Source: Aestuariibius sp. HNIBRBA575 (GTDB taxonomy: Bacteria; Pseudomonadota; Alphaproteobacteria; Rhodobacterales; Rhodobacteraceae). Taken from it: 64,000 bases of DNA. The notes beneath the pieces are model-generated. The model was not told where the DNA came from. It was given only the letters and a program-made list of their open reading frames with translations, and searched no databases. Below are positions 1 to 9,530 of this stretch, in pieces (the first letter of the stretch is position 1; every line of letters begins with the position of its first letter). The stretch is taken from NCBI RefSeq assembly GCF_040932005.1, contig NZ_CP162414.1, forward strand, positions 2,011,501 to 2,075,500. The letters run 5' to 3'. Both the position numbers and the translations under genes were made by a program.

Positions 1-18
1 TCCCACTATGTGACCAAC

Positions 19-56
19 AAAAACGCCAGTTGCCCCGATTTGCAGCTGGCGTTTTT
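19..56. terminator. Bidirectional rho-independent terminator
   Basis: A 15-bp stem (19-33 with 42-56, one G-U pair) closes an 8-base loop and is flanked by A5 on the left and T5 on the right, so it can work in both directions. It overlaps the stop codon of the minus-strand acetyltransferase and probably also ends a plus-strand unit lying outside the window. Bases 1-18 hold nothing I can identify. Confidence 0.85.
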
Positions 57-519
57 AATCCGCGCGCGGCGCAATGCGGCGTTTCTGAAACCCGGTGCGT
101 GATTGTTCGAACCCGGCCTGTTCATAAAATGCGTATGTCGTGGGATTTTTCGAACCGGTGCTCAGCATGATTTTATAGCAATCATGTTGCCAAGCGCGCG
201 CACATGCGGCGTCCAAAATCTGGGTCCCATAGCCCGCCCCACGATGATCGGGATGGGTAACAACATTTTCGATCACAGCAAAGGGCGCGCCGCTGCGGGT
301 CAAATTGGGGATGATAATCAACATGCAGGTGGCCGCGACAATGCCCGCAACTTCCCCGATAAACACACAAGAGCCGTCAAATGCCATCAACTTGGTCAGG
401 TTTTTATGTGCGACGTCAGGTGGACATCGCGTGTCGTCCAAAGTCAAATGCGCCAACAAATCCAGAATCCGCTCTGAATCGTCAGTATCTGCAATTCGGA
501 TTGAAAACGACTGGGTCAT
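55..519 (-). CDS. GNAT family N-acetyltransferase
   Basis: Predicted cytoplasmic acetyltransferase of 154 residues that would transfer acetyl from acetyl-CoA to an unidentified amine. The acetyl-CoA pyrophosphate loop is visible as HRGAGYGT at about residues 92-99, directly after the strand ENVVTHP. The later YAFYEQAGFE segment is the usual GNAT C-terminal strand-helix. Length is normal for a single GNAT domain. The start is the ATG at 519. It stands alone between a terminator and a decayed oxidoreductase gene on the same strand, so context gives no substrate. Confidence 0.85.
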   Translation of the reverse strand: MTQSFSIRIADTDDSERILDLLAHLTLDDTRCPPDVAHKNLTKLMAFDGSCVFIGEVAGIVAATCMLIIIPNLTRSGAPFAVIENVVTHPDHRGAGYGTQILDAACARAWQHDCYKIMLSTGSKNPTTYAFYEQAGFEQSRTGFQKRRIAPRAD

Positions 520-561
520 TGCCCCCTCTTATCGGACCCGTTCAACAGCTTTGTGACCAAC

Positions 562-1396
562 CTAGTTTTTGGGATCTCCAAAGTGCTGTTGCCAAATACG
601 GGTGCGTTTTTGATCACGGGCGTCATAATCTTTTATGGCCCGGCGAATATCCAAGTCCCACCCCGCGTCTTCTTCGCTGAACCCTCCGACAAGTTGGTCC
701 GTCGCGTTAAGTTTCACCGCGATTGGGAAATTGGGCCCGACTACGTCCCGGATCGCGATGATTGTGTCCAGCAAAAGCCGGGCACGATTGGCAATTGTGC
801 CACCATAGCTATCCTGTCGTTTGTTAAACAACGGCGACAAAAACTAGCCTAAGCAAAAAACCATGGGCCGCATGGACCTGAACGCCACCAAACCCAGCCT
901 GTTGCGCCAAACGGGCCGTTTGCGCAAATTCAGCTGGGATTTGTGCAATGTCGTCTGTGGACAATGCTGCACAGCTCAGTCCGGGTAAATCAAGCGCGCT
1001 TGGTCCTTTGGCACAGCTGGTTGGCGCATATGACAGCGCGCCCGCATGCCCCAATTGCAGCCAAAGCTGCGCGTCATTTTCACGCCCCGAGGCGGCCAAT
1101 GTTTGAAAGCGATCCAGATCAGCCGCGGCGTTCAGCACCAAATTTCCGGGCTTTTCAGCAAAACCGGGCTGCCCCTGCACCTCTCCGATGATTGACGCGG
1201 CAACACCGCCAGAAGCCCAGCGTTGATAAAGCCGAAATTGCGAAACTGTAGGATGCCCGGTCCCGTCCCCCAAGGAATCAGACATGGCTGATTTCACGAT
1301 CCGGTTCTTCAACACCACCCCACAAGGCAATGTCAGGGGGGCAAACAGAAGTTCATTTTGCGGCGTGAGGTGTCCATTTGAAAACGAGGTTTTCAA
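562..1396 (-). pseudogene. NADH:flavin oxidoreductase (old yellow enzyme family), disrupted
   Basis: The remnant reads from 1396 as a good OYE N-terminal half: LFAPLTLPCGVVLKNRIVKSA at residues 17-37, QLGHAGALS, and VQVHAAHGFLL near residue 180. Around 843-851 the family motif HGFLLSQFLSPLFNKR is broken by one extra base, and the glutamine codon expected there reads TAG. The first frame therefore runs into a stop at 824. The second frame resumes with LSPLFNKRQDSYGG and continues to 562. After GGFSEEDA the last 32 residues no longer resemble the barrel, and about 150-200 C-terminal residues are missing. Intact members are about 370-400 residues. Two independent lesions plus the missing end argue for real decay rather than a sequencing slip. 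Confidence 0.85.
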
Positions 1397-1436
1397 AGCA
1401 TCGCCCCCCCGTCAGCAATTGCAATCGCATGCCATT

Positions 1437-2711
1437 TTAATGGAATTTGTTTCGGATCGCCCGGACCATCAGCCAAACCAGAACCAAAACAGGGACAACC
1501 AGCCCTGCGGTGATCAATTCCTTGCTGATCCCTGCCCATTTCCCCAGCGGATACAGCGCATAAGCCCCCAGAGACACAGCATAATAGCTGATCGCAACGA
1601 CGGATAATCCTTCGACGGTTTGTTGCAATCGCAGCTGCAAATCGGCGCGTTTGTCCATGCTTTCTAACAAAGCTTGGTTCTGGGCAGACCGTTCCACATC
1701 CACCCGTGTGCGCAGCAATTCCCCCGCGCGACGGGCACGATCGGCCATGACTTGCAGGCGATCTTGGGTGCTGGCGACGGTGCGCATGGCGGGATCAAAC
1801 CGGCGCATCATAAATTCGCCAAAGGTCTGACGCCCTTTGAACCGTTGTTCGCGCAGCACAGCAACGCGTTGGTTCACAATGGTTTCATAGGCCCCGGTTG
1901 CCCCAAATCGAAACGATGATTTTGCGCTCAGATTTTCCAGTTCTGCAGAGACATCAATCAAAGCCGACAATGTAACCTCTGGTGCGGTGCCGGAAATTTC
2001 CTCCATCAGCTTTGACAGGCGCGCATCAATGGCCCCCATTTTGGTGTTCAATTCACCTGCCTGAAAATACCCCAACATGGCCATGGCTTTGTAGGTTTCG
2101 ATTTCGCACAGACGCTGAACCACCCGTCCCACCCGACGGGCCCCACATTCAGGGCGCACAAAAACCGCAAAACGCATATGTCCGGCTTCGTCGATGCGAA
2201 AATCAGCCCCAACCACCAAATCATCGTCCAGCACCCGTGACATTGCCAGACTTTCGGGCACAAACCATGCTCTGGTTTTTTCCGGGATGCCTGTGTCGTC
2301 TGTCAGTTGCTCAATCCGGATCAAGGCGGATGTGACCCGAACGCCCGGCGCTTGGGCCAGCCATTCTTCGGGGAACAATTTGAACGTGGCCGCATTAAAA
2401 GGATCATCCGCCACGCCATCACAGTGAATGGTATATGTCACAAACTCTGTGTGGCTTTCCCATTTCAGGATATGTCGGCCGATTTGCCCAGAATAATGCG
2501 TGGCATTGGGTTGGGGATGCGGTGCGCCAAAGCGATCCAACAACGCGATCAGATGCGCCCGGTCTGCATCCCGATCCCGCCCTGCAGCATTTCGCGCGGG
2601 CTTGATCGCCAGATAGGCCGCCCGACCGGGCGCTGCGATCAAAGGAAAAGGGCGCGCATGCAATTCATTGGCCATTGCATAACGTTTGGGATGATCATTG
2701 TTGGAATTCAT
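1437..2711 (-). CDS. DUF3422 family membrane-anchored protein
   Basis: Full-length DUF3422 protein of 424 residues. The hallmark start NELHARPFP is at residues 15-23. The C-terminal region has the RADLQLRLQQTVEGLSVVA-type segment, followed by two predicted transmembrane helices at about 370-390 and 400-418 and a short basic tail. The large N-terminal part would lie in the cytoplasm. The function of the family is unknown and nothing nearby explains it. The ATG at 2711 is the only sensible start. The gene lies immediately upstream of the decayed OYE gene on the same strand. Confidence 0.9.
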   Translation of the reverse strand: MNSNNDHPKRYAMANELHARPFPLIAAPGRAAYLAIKPARNAAGRDRDADRAHLIALLDRFGAPHPQPNATHYSGQIGRHILKWESHTEFVTYTIHCDGVADDPFNAATFKLFPEEWLAQAPGVRVTSALIRIEQLTDDTGIPEKTRAWFVPESLAMSRVLDDDLVVGADFRIDEAGHMRFAVFVRPECGARRVGRVVQRLCEIETYKAMAMLGYFQAGELNTKMGAIDARLSKLMEEISGTAPEVTLSALIDVSAELENLSAKSSFRFGATGAYETIVNQRVAVLREQRFKGRQTFGEFMMRRFDPAMRTVASTQDRLQVMADRARRAGELLRTRVDVERSAQNQALLESMDKRADLQLRLQQTVEGLSVVAISYYAVSLGAYALYPLGKWAGISKELITAGLVVPVLVLVWLMVRAIRNKFH

Positions 2712-2904
2712 AGCGGGTTTCCGTAGCGGCAGGTCCCGCCAAACTAGGGGAAATCCACAATCTGTAAAGAATTTTTATTATGTTTTGCAAGGGGTTAGTG
2801 GGATACGACTGTATACCACGATCCATCCACCCCTTAAATCAAACATCGCGAACCGTAGTTTCGCCAACACATTCAGTACCTTACGCCATAAACCAAAACT
2901 CAAC

Positions 2905-3276
2905 TCACGATGGCAGTGTGGCCTTTTGCGGGAACCCGGTATCAGCGCTCCAGCCCTGCTGTTTCCAATCTTCGGCAACCTTGTGCAGCGCATCCAATGC
3001 CCCGCGCAACGCCCGCGCCTGTTCGGTCAATTCATAGGACACTTGTGGCGGTCGTGTGGGTTCAATGTGACGCGTCACCAGCCCAGCATTTTCCAGTTCC
3101 CGCAGCCGCTCCGTCAGCATTTTGGCCGAAATCCCCGGTACCTGATTTTGCAAAGCGCCAAACCGAATGCCCGGATGGTTTTGCAATTGCCAGACAATAT
3201 AGCTGGTCCAACGAGAAGAAATCAGCCGCAGCAAAGGGTCCATCGGACAAAGGTGATTATTGGCATCAATTGGCAT
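2905..3276 (-). CDS. HxlR-type winged-helix transcriptional regulator
   Basis: A 123-residue HxlR-family DNA-binding protein that probably controls the divergent flavodoxin-like gene at 3400. The family signature is visible: CPMDPLLRLISSRWT at the N-terminus with a conserved Cys at residue 10, the recognition region SAKMLTERLRELENAGLV, and the wing with SYELTEQARAL. I chose the ATG at 3276; a TTG at 3291 adds five residues but has no better ribosome site. HxlR proteins often sense electrophiles or redox state through the N-terminal Cys. Pairing with a flavin reductase fits that, but the inducer is inferred. Two short inverted repeats in the shared promoter are candidate operators. Confidence 0.88.
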   Translation of the reverse strand: MPIDANNHLCPMDPLLRLISSRWTSYIVWQLQNHPGIRFGALQNQVPGISAKMLTERLRELENAGLVTRHIEPTRPPQVSYELTEQARALRGALDALHKVAEDWKQQGWSADTGFPQKATLPS

Positions 3277-3312
3277 GGCGCTTGCTCGCAACAGTTACGA
3301 AAATGAAAGTAT

Positions 3313-3347
3313 TACTTACGAAAAAGTACCTCCTTACGAAAAGTAAG
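3313..3347. promoter_or_regulatory. Candidate HxlR operators in divergent promoter
   Basis: Two inverted repeats lie side by side: TACTT-N6-AAGTA at 3313-3328 and CTTAC-N5-GTAAG at 3333-3347. The word TTACGAAAA recurs three times between about 3295 and 3342. They sit between the HxlR gene (start 3276) and the flavodoxin-like gene (start 3400), where autoregulation and control of the neighbour would occur. No binding data; inferred from position and symmetry. Confidence 0.5.
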
Positions 3348-3399
3348 TAAAGCCCCTAACTGAGGTGATGTAACACGATCCAACGATAGGAATCACATC

Positions 3400-3966
3400 A
3401 TGGCAAAGATCGAAATCATCTATTTTTCAGGCTACGGCCACACCACAAAACAGGCAGAAGCCATCGCACAAGGGGCCGGAGATCAGGCGCGGCTCTGGCC
3501 CATTTCTGAGGATGGAACGCTGCCTGATGAGGCATGGGATGCGCTGGACGGCGCAGATGCGATCCTGTTTGGCAGCCCGACCTATATGGGCAATGCCGCA
3601 TGGCAGTTTAAAAAGGTTGCAGATACCAGCGCGCAACGTTGGTTTACCCGTGCATGGCAGGACAAATTGTTTGGCGGCTTTACCAATTCCGGGTCCCCCA
3701 GCGGTGACAAAGGCATGACCATGGCGTGGTTTCAGACCTTGGCAGCGCAGCATGGCGGCCTCTGGGTCAGCCTGAACCAGATGCCCGCCAATACCAAAGC
3801 CAATACCGCCGCTGACATGAACCACTTTGGCGGATCAGCTGGGCCACTGGCCACGTCCCCATCGGATGCCTCCCCCGAAGAAGGCCCCTTTGCCGGGGAT
3901 CTGATCAGTGCGCGCACCTATGGTGAACGTGTGGCCACCCTCGCGCAGGCCCGCCAAGCGGCCTAA
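3400..3966 (+). CDS. Flavodoxin-fold NAD(P)H-dependent oxidoreductase (WrbA/FMN-reductase-like)
   Basis: A 188-residue flavodoxin-fold protein expected to bind FMN and reduce quinones or similar electrophiles in the cytoplasm. The phosphate-binding loop is SGYGHTTKQAEAIA starting at residue 10. The isoalloxazine loops are FGSPTYMGNAAWQFK at about 57-71 and GGFTNSGSPSGDKGMT at about 91-106. The ATG at 3400 follows a purine-rich stretch. It is divergent from an HxlR regulator, a common pairing for inducible quinone or azo reductases. A strong terminator follows at 4006, so it is probably monocistronic. Substrate not determinable. Confidence 0.85.
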   Translation: MAKIEIIYFSGYGHTTKQAEAIAQGAGDQARLWPISEDGTLPDEAWDALDGADAILFGSPTYMGNAAWQFKKVADTSAQRWFTRAWQDKLFGGFTNSGSPSGDKGMTMAWFQTLAAQHGGLWVSLNQMPANTKANTAADMNHFGGSAGPLATSPSDASPEEGPFAGDLISARTYGERVATLAQARQAA

Positions 3967-4005
3967 TCCATCAACGCAGGATCAAAAACGTAAGGCCATA
4001 AACGC

Positions 4006-4040
4006 AAAACGCCCCGGTCGCGAAACCGGGGCGTTTTTTG
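4006..4040. terminator. Rho-independent terminator between convergent genes
   Basis: A 13-bp perfect stem (4006-4018 with 4025-4037), a 6-base loop, A4 before and T6 after. It serves the flavodoxin-like gene on the plus strand and pntB on the minus strand. Confidence 0.9.
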
Positions 4041-4058
4041 ATGTTAGGTGACTGTCGA

Positions 4059-5492
4059 TTATTCGATCAGACCCAGCAATTTGTTCAGGCTGTCTTTGGC
4101 GTCGCCATAGAACATGCGTGTGTTTTCTTTGAAGAACAGCGGATTTTCGATACCGGAGTAACCGGTGCCCTGCCCGCGTTTGGAAACAAACACTTGTTTC
4201 GCCTTCCAGCATTCCAGAACCGGCATACCGGCGATGGGGCTGTTGGGGTCTTCTTGGGCGGCGGGGTTCACGATATCGTTGGACCCGATCACGATGGCCA
4301 CATCCGTTTCCGGGAAGTCATCGTTGATTTCATCCATTTCCAGCACGATGTCATAAGGCACCTTTGCCTCGGCCAGCAGAACGTTCATGTGACCGGGCAA
4401 ACGACCCGCAACCGGATGGATCGCAAACCGCACGTTTTTGCCTTTGTCGCGCAAACGTTTGGTCAGCTCAGACACGGCTTGCTGGGCTTGCGCCACCGCC
4501 ATGCCATAGCCCGGAATGATCACGATATTGTCGGCCTCATCCAAGGCCGTGGCAACGCCGTCCGCTTCGATCGCGACCTGTTCGCCTTCGACCTCCATTG
4601 CGGGACCAGCAGTGCCGCCAAAGCCGCCCAAGATCACGCTGACAAAGGACCGGTTCATCGCCTTACACATGATGTAAGACAGGATCGCACCGGACGAACC
4701 AACCAGCGCGCCAACCACGATCAACAGATCGTTGCCGAGGCTAAAGCCAATCGCCGCAGCCGCCCAGCCGGAATAGCTGTTCAGCATGGACACTACCACC
4801 GGCATATCCGCGCCGCCGATCCCCATGATCAGGTGATAGCCAATGAACAACGCCGCCAAGGTCATCACAAACAGCGGAAAGAACCCGCCAGTGTTGAAGT
4901 ACCAGACCAGACAGATCACCGACAATGCCGCCGCGCCTGCGTTCAGCATATGCCCACCGGGCAGTTTTTCCGCCGAGGTCGTCACTTTGCCTGCCAGTTT
5001 TCCATAGGCAATGACCGACCCGGTAAAGGTGACCGCACCAATGAATACGCCAAGGAACAGCTCAACCCGCAGGATGGCGATTTCGACGGCGTCTTTTTTG
5101 GCCAATAACGCTGCGAACCCGTCCAGACCTTTTTGGGTTTCGGCATCCATGGCCATGACACGGCCCAGTTCAATATGGGCGATAAAGCCGACAAAAACCG
5201 CGGCCAGACCCACCAGCGAATGCATCGCGGCGACCAGTTGCGGCATTTCTGTCATCTGTACCTTGGTGGCGACCATATAGCCGATCACCCCACCGGCGCC
5301 GATCAGCACCAGCGACAGGAACCACAGGCCCGAGCCGGGGCCGATCAGGGTTGCAAACACCGCCAGCGCCATGCCGACAATGCCATACCACACAGCGCGT
5401 TTTGCGCTTTCTTGACCTGACAATCCGCCCAAGGACAGAATGAACAGGACTGCTGCAACGACATAAGCCGCTGTTGTAAAACCAAAATCCAT
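4059..5492 (-). CDS. pntB: NAD(P) transhydrogenase subunit beta
   Basis: Inner-membrane subunit of the proton-translocating transhydrogenase, which uses the proton gradient to drive hydride transfer from NADH to NADP+. The 477 residues match the family. The N-terminal two thirds are about nine hydrophobic helices (domain II). From about residue 290 comes the NADP(H)-binding domain III, with [11 protein letters not shown], the [18 protein letters not shown] segment, and [10 protein letters not shown] near the C-terminus. It starts 13 bases after the pntA stop, so the two are co-transcribed, and a terminator follows. NADPH supply is the obvious role. Confidence 0.97.
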   Translation of the reverse strand: MDFGFTTAAYVVAAVLFILSLGGLSGQESAKRAVWYGIVGMALAVFATLIGPGSGLWFLSLVLIGAGGVIGYMVATKVQMTEMPQLVAAMHSLVGLAAVFVGFIAHIELGRVMAMDAETQKGLDGFAALLAKKDAVEIAILRVELFLGVFIGAVTFTGSVIAYGKLAGKVTTSAEKLPGGHMLNAGAAALSVICLVWYFNTGGFFPLFVMTLAALFIGYHLIMGIGGADMPVVVSMLNSYSGWAAAAIGFSLGNDLLIVVGALVGSSGAILSYIMCKAMNRSFVSVILGGFGGTAGPAMEVEGEQVAIEADGVATALDEADNIVIIPGYGMAVAQAQQAVSELTKRLRDKGKNVRFAIHPVAGRLPGHMNVLLAEAKVPYDIVLEMDEINDDFPETDVAIVIGSNDIVNPAAQEDPNSPIAGMPVLECWKAKQVFVSKRGQGTGYSGIENPLFFKENTRMFYGDAKDSLNKLLGLIE

Positions 5493-5505
5493 ACTTCCGG
5501 CCCCC

Positions 5506-7077
5506 TTAAGATTTCTGGAACATGGCGAGCATGCGCCGTGTCACGAGGAAGCCGCCAAAGATGTTGATCCCGGCCATAAAGACCGAAAGCGCGGCAAGTA
5601 AGATCACCAGGAAACTGCCCGATCCGATTTGCATCAGAGCGCCCAGAATGATGATCGAAGAGATCGCATTGGTCACAGCCATAAGCGGTGTGTGCAAGCT
5701 GTGGCTGACATTCCAGATCACCTGGAAGCCGATGAACACAGACAACACAAACACGATAAAGTGCTGCATAAAGCTGGCCGGAGCCACCAATCCAACGCCC
5801 AGCAGGAACGCAGCACCGACGCCCAACAGAATGACCTGCTGTTTGGTCTGCGCCTTGAATGCGGCGTCTTCTGCGGCGCGTTTTTCCGCAGCAGTTGGTT
5901 CTGGCACCACCTCTTTGGGTTTGGCTGCGATGGCCTGCACTTTGGGTGGTGGCGGTGGGAATGTGATTTCCCCTGCATAGGTTACAGTCGCGCCACGGAT
6001 TACGTCGTCTTCCATGTCGTGATTGATCTGACCGTCCTTTTCAGGGGTCAGGTCAGTCATCATGTGACGGATATTGGTCGCATAAAGCGTCGATGCCTGC
6101 GCGGCCATCCGGGATGGGAAATCGGTGTAACCAACGATGGTCACGCCATTATCTGTGACGATTTTTTCGTCCATGACGGTCAATTTGCAATTGCCGCCCT
6201 TTTCCGCAGCCAGATCGACAATCACCGAACCGGGCTTCATCGCGGCGACCATGTCTTCGGTCCACAGCTCTGGGGCTTCGCGGTTGGGGATCAGCGCCGT
6301 GGTGATGACGATATCAACCTCGGGGGCCAGTTCGCGGAACTTGGCCAGCTGGGCCTCGCGGAATTCAGGCGATGACACGGCGGCGTAACCACCTGTGGCC
6401 GCACCGTCTGCCTGATCTTCTTCAAAGTCCAGATAGACAAATTCAGCGCCCATCGATTCGACCTGTTCGGCCACTTCGGGACGCACATCAAAGGCCAGCG
6501 TGATCGCGCCCAGTGATGTGGATGTGCCGATCGCAGCCAATCCGGCCACGCCCGCGCCTACAACCAGAACCTTGGCCGGGGGCACCTTGCCCGCCGCTGT
6601 GATCTGACCGGTAAAGAAGCGTCCAAAGTTATTGCCCGCCTCAATCACCGCGCGGTAGCCGGCGATATTGGCCATGGATGACAGCGCATCCATTTTCTGC
6701 GCGCGGCTGATCCGTGGCACCATTTCCATGGCAATTACGTTGGCGCCTTTGGCTTTGGCGGCTTCCATCCCGGTTTCGTTGGCACCCGGATTAAAGAATG
6801 AAATCAATGTCTGACCTTCGGTCAAACGCTTCATTTCCGTCGCGTCTGGCTGGCGTACTTTGGCGACAATGTCAGCGGCTTTGTAAAGCGCCGCCCCGGT
6901 TTTTACGATTTCCACACCTGCCGCAGCATAATCCGCGTCAGAAAACCCAGCGGCCAAACCGGCCCCGGTTTCAATCGCGCAATCATATCCCAGTTTTTGC
7001 AGATCTTTGGCGGATGCAGGTGTCATTGCGACCCTGTTTTCGCCTTCGAAAGTCTCCTTTGGAGCACCGATTTTCAC
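5506..7077 (-). CDS. pntA: NAD(P) transhydrogenase subunit alpha
   Basis: Alpha subunit of the transhydrogenase, about 523 residues, carrying the NAD(H)-binding domain I and the first membrane helices. It begins [14 protein letters not shown], shows the RQPD loop and the Rossmann motif GAGVAGLAA, and passes through a proline-rich linker (PPPPP) to four C-terminal hydrophobic helices. The PntAa and PntAb parts are thus fused, as in E. coli, rather than split as in some alphaproteobacteria. I place the start at the GTG at 7077, preceded by GGAAGGGGAAC. An in-frame upstream extension to 7167 is open but not family-like. pntB follows after 13 bases. Confidence 0.95.
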   Translation of the reverse strand: MKIGAPKETFEGENRVAMTPASAKDLQKLGYDCAIETGAGLAAGFSDADYAAAGVEIVKTGAALYKAADIVAKVRQPDATEMKRLTEGQTLISFFNPGANETGMEAAKAKGANVIAMEMVPRISRAQKMDALSSMANIAGYRAVIEAGNNFGRFFTGQITAAGKVPPAKVLVVGAGVAGLAAIGTSTSLGAITLAFDVRPEVAEQVESMGAEFVYLDFEEDQADGAATGGYAAVSSPEFREAQLAKFRELAPEVDIVITTALIPNREAPELWTEDMVAAMKPGSVIVDLAAEKGGNCKLTVMDEKIVTDNGVTIVGYTDFPSRMAAQASTLYATNIRHMMTDLTPEKDGQINHDMEDDVIRGATVTYAGEITFPPPPPKVQAIAAKPKEVVPEPTAAEKRAAEDAAFKAQTKQQVILLGVGAAFLLGVGLVAPASFMQHFIVFVLSVFIGFQVIWNVSHSLHTPLMAVTNAISSIIILGALMQIGSGSFLVILLAALSVFMAGINIFGGFLVTRRMLAMFQKS

Positions 7078-7191
7078 GGAACGTTCCCCTTCCCTTGCTA
7101 GCTTCGCGGCATTCACCGCGAAATAATATTGCCAAATGGATCGCGCAGACGCAGCACAATTACCCACCTATACCCGCTGCAACGCAGCAAT

Positions 7192-7668
7192 TCAAACCCA
7201 TCGTCGCGTTTTTTCACTATATTGAAAAAACACCTTACCGAACTTTGTCCGCAGACCGCGTTCTTCGGGGATGACAAACCGACGTTCGATCCACCATAGA
7301 AACACAGGAACCAATGGCAAAGCCGCCACCGCATCCCAGCGCAAAATCACCCCCAGCAAGATCAAAACATCCCCCAGATAGATCGGATTGCGGGTGCGTT
7401 TGAATATTCCTGATGTGACCAGTCGCGCCGCTTCTTGGTGGGGAATGACGGTGGTGCGCATTTTGCGCATTTCCACAAACGCCAAAAGGATCAGGATCAC
7501 CCCGCCCCCAATCGCAATGCCGCCTAAAAAATCGGACCACGCCCCGCCAAAGCTAAGACGGAACAGCTGCGCCTGACCGACAAACCACGCCACACAAATT
7601 GCACCGGCCAGCCAAACAGGCGGCACATCAATCCATTTAGAAATCGGCATTTTGGCAAAAGACGTCAC
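7192..7668 (-). CDS. Isoprenylcysteine carboxyl methyltransferase / PEMT-like membrane methyltransferase
   Basis: A 158-residue integral membrane protein with hydrophobic stretches at about 16-33, 43-64 and 97-118. The SAM-binding C-terminal region of the ICMT/PEMT superfamily is recognisable from TRNPIYLGDVLILLG through ERRFVIPEERGL to TRRW at the C-terminus. These bacterial members are predicted methyltransferases without a known acceptor. The start is uncertain: GTG at 7668 gives the listed length, while an ATG at 7650 would remove six residues; neither has a strong ribosome site. It lies upstream of pntA on the same strand with a 114-base gap. Confidence 0.8.
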   Translation of the reverse strand: MTSFAKMPISKWIDVPPVWLAGAICVAWFVGQAQLFRLSFGGAWSDFLGGIAIGGGVILILLAFVEMRKMRTTVIPHQEAARLVTSGIFKRTRNPIYLGDVLILLGVILRWDAVAALPLVPVFLWWIERRFVIPEERGLRTKFGKVFFQYSEKTRRWV

Positions 7669-7855
7669 GGGCAGCGTCCCAAAGGGTTCTTTAGCGCGAA
7701 GATACCCTCCCCAACAGGAAGCGCAAGCACCCCTTTGATAACAAACACACCAAGAAAAGGTGAAAACGCAAACAAACGTTTACGATTTGGTTCATTCTGA
7801 GAATGGGTTTGAATGGGTACAACCGGGATTCTGTCCGGTTAGACCAAAACGCGGA

Positions 7856-8542
7856 TCAGGCCAGCCATGTTTTATAGTCACTGACCAGCAAATGAGTGGG
7901 CGCGACATCCTCTTCGATGTCGGCAAATCGGCCAATTGGGTCACGGAACACATTGTCGGTTTCGTCATCATTAACTGTCGACACTTCTCCGATCAGAACG
8001 TCCCCGCCTTCGCCCCAAAATGCGTGCCAATCGCCGGGCATCAGGGTCACGCTTTCACCGGGGGCAAATTTTAGCTTTTCACCGGGGGCAAAATCTCGGC
8101 GGATCCCGTCACAAAACACTGTCCCCCCCGCAGTTTCATCAAAATTCCCATCCGCATCCGAGCCAAACAGCTCTATCACCATGGTGGCGCCGCCCCGGTT
8201 GATGATGTCTTCGGCTTTGATCACATGTGTGTGCATCGGGGACAGTTGATCTTGTTTGGAAATCAGCAGTTTTTCCGCATAGCACATCCCGCCGCCGCGT
8301 TGCAGATCGGCCAAACGGCCATTGCGCAGCGTAAACAGGAACAAGCCCATCTCGTCGTAACGCCCAGCACCATAATCAGTAATATCCCAGCCATTGCGCG
8401 CATCAATAACGGCGCGCGCTTCGTCTTTGCGGGATTTGAATTCATCCGGCGACCAATAGGCCCAAGGCGGCAGAACAAACCCAAAGGATCGGATCATTTC
8501 ATCGGCTTCTGCCATGATGTCATTGATGCGCGAACGTTTCAT
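7856..8542 (-). CDS. D-lyxose / D-mannose family sugar isomerase
   Basis: Cupin-fold metal-dependent isomerase of 228 residues, similar to the D-lyxose ketol-isomerase family that interconverts D-lyxose/D-xylulose or D-mannose/D-fructose. Visible markers are the N-terminal RSRINDIMAEADEMI, GLFLFTLRNG, the metal site MHTHVIKAEDIINRGG with two His, a Lys and a Glu, and a later His in PGDWHAFWGEGG. ATG start at 8542. A glutamine-amidotransferase-like hydrolase lies 113 bases upstream on the same strand. No sugar transporter is nearby, so the true substrate is open. Confidence 0.85.
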   Translation of the reverse strand: MKRSRINDIMAEADEMIRSFGFVLPPWAYWSPDEFKSRKDEARAVIDARNGWDITDYGAGRYDEMGLFLFTLRNGRLADLQRGGGMCYAEKLLISKQDQLSPMHTHVIKAEDIINRGGATMVIELFGSDADGNFDETAGGTVFCDGIRRDFAPGEKLKFAPGESVTLMPGDWHAFWGEGGDVLIGEVSTVNDDETDNVFRDPIGRFADIEEDVAPTHLLVSDYKTWLA

Positions 8543-8655
8543 CGGCTAATCCTCAAACGGCTATTACGGATATGTTTGCGCTATCAGTGCCCAATCCCCA
8601 GACCAAGAGCAAGCATGATCCACGAAACATTTCCGAAACTTTTACCGCCGTCAGA

Positions 8656-9438
8656 TCAGGCGCTGCGCTGTAGGACCGCGTTTTGGGTTGATCGCTGCGC
8701 AGAAAAGGCGCGCGCCGCATCCCCAAACGCTTCGAATAAAGGGCGCGATACCGGATCATTGGCTGCATTCCATTCCGGATGCCATTGTACAGACATGGTA
8801 AATCCCGGTGCGTCCTGAATATAGATCGCTTCGGGGGTGCCATCGGGGGCGTGCCCATCAATAACCACCCTCGGGCCGGGCTGTTTTATCCCTTGGCCAT
8901 GTAAGGTGTTTGTTAAAACTTCGGTTGCACCAAACAGGGTATGAAACGGGCCATTTTCCGTGACTTTGACCACATGACGCAGGGCAAATTTTTCTTCGAG
9001 CGTCCCATCAGGCGGCATGCGGTGATTGCTGCGGCCCGGCAGATCGCGGATTTCCGGATAAAGCGTCCCGCCCATGGCGACATTCACCTCTTGGAACCCA
9101 CGACACACTCCTAAAATGGGTTGGCCACGCTCCACACAGGCCCGGATTAACGGCAACGTAATTGCATCCCGCCCACGATCAAAATCACCATGCGCCTCAG
9201 TCTCTGCCTCGCCATACTCAGATGGGTGTACATTCGGGCGCCCGCCCGTAAACAAAAACCCATCACATATCGACAGCAATTCGTCGACCTGCACCACGTC
9301 CGGGCTGGCGGGGATGATCATTGGCGCACAATTTGACACGTGCGAAATCGCACAGGAATTCATCGTGCCCCCCGCATGGGTTGGGTATTCATCGTTGATC
9401 AGATATGAATTGCCAATAATTCCAATAACAGGTCGCAC
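8656..9438 (-). CDS. Gamma-glutamyl-gamma-aminobutyrate hydrolase family protein (class I amidotransferase fold)
   Basis: Cytoplasmic peptidase C26 family protein, about 260 residues, related to PuuD. The nucleophile elbow is LGVCRGFQEVNVAMGG, with the Cys about half way. The catalytic His and Glu are in SVQWHPEWN near the C-terminus, so the triad is complete. I chose the GTG at 9438 (MRPVIGIIGNS), preceded by AAGGA, because the family begins this way; an open extension to 9522 would run into the divergent P450 gene. PuuD hydrolyses gamma-glutamyl-GABA in putrescine breakdown, but no other puu gene is nearby. Confidence 0.85.
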   Translation of the reverse strand: MRPVIGIIGNSYLINDEYPTHAGGTMNSCAISHVSNCAPMIIPASPDVVQVDELLSICDGFLFTGGRPNVHPSEYGEAETEAHGDFDRGRDAITLPLIRACVERGQPILGVCRGFQEVNVAMGGTLYPEIRDLPGRSNHRMPPDGTLEEKFALRHVVKVTENGPFHTLFGATEVLTNTLHGQGIKQPGPRVVIDGHAPDGTPEAIYIQDAPGFTMSVQWHPEWNAANDPVSRPLFEAFGDAARAFSAQRSTQNAVLQRSA

Positions 9439-9530
9439 GCGTCCATCCTTATACTTCCTGTCAAAACATAGACCTATGTTGATAGACAGAAAACCCTTAC
9501 CGTTGATGAATACCCTCTGCATTGGCGCAC

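Noticed and set aside
4038..5108. Long open plus-strand frame (356 codons) opposite pntB
   Set aside because: It lies entirely antisense to the convincing pntB frame, has a His/Arg/Gln-rich composition typical of reverse reading of GC-rich alphaproteobacterial genes, and no domain.
7821..7840. AACCGG-N8-CCGGTT dyad downstream of the sugar isomerase gene
   Set aside because: Possible terminator for the minus strand, but there is no T-run on that side and the stem is only 6 bp.
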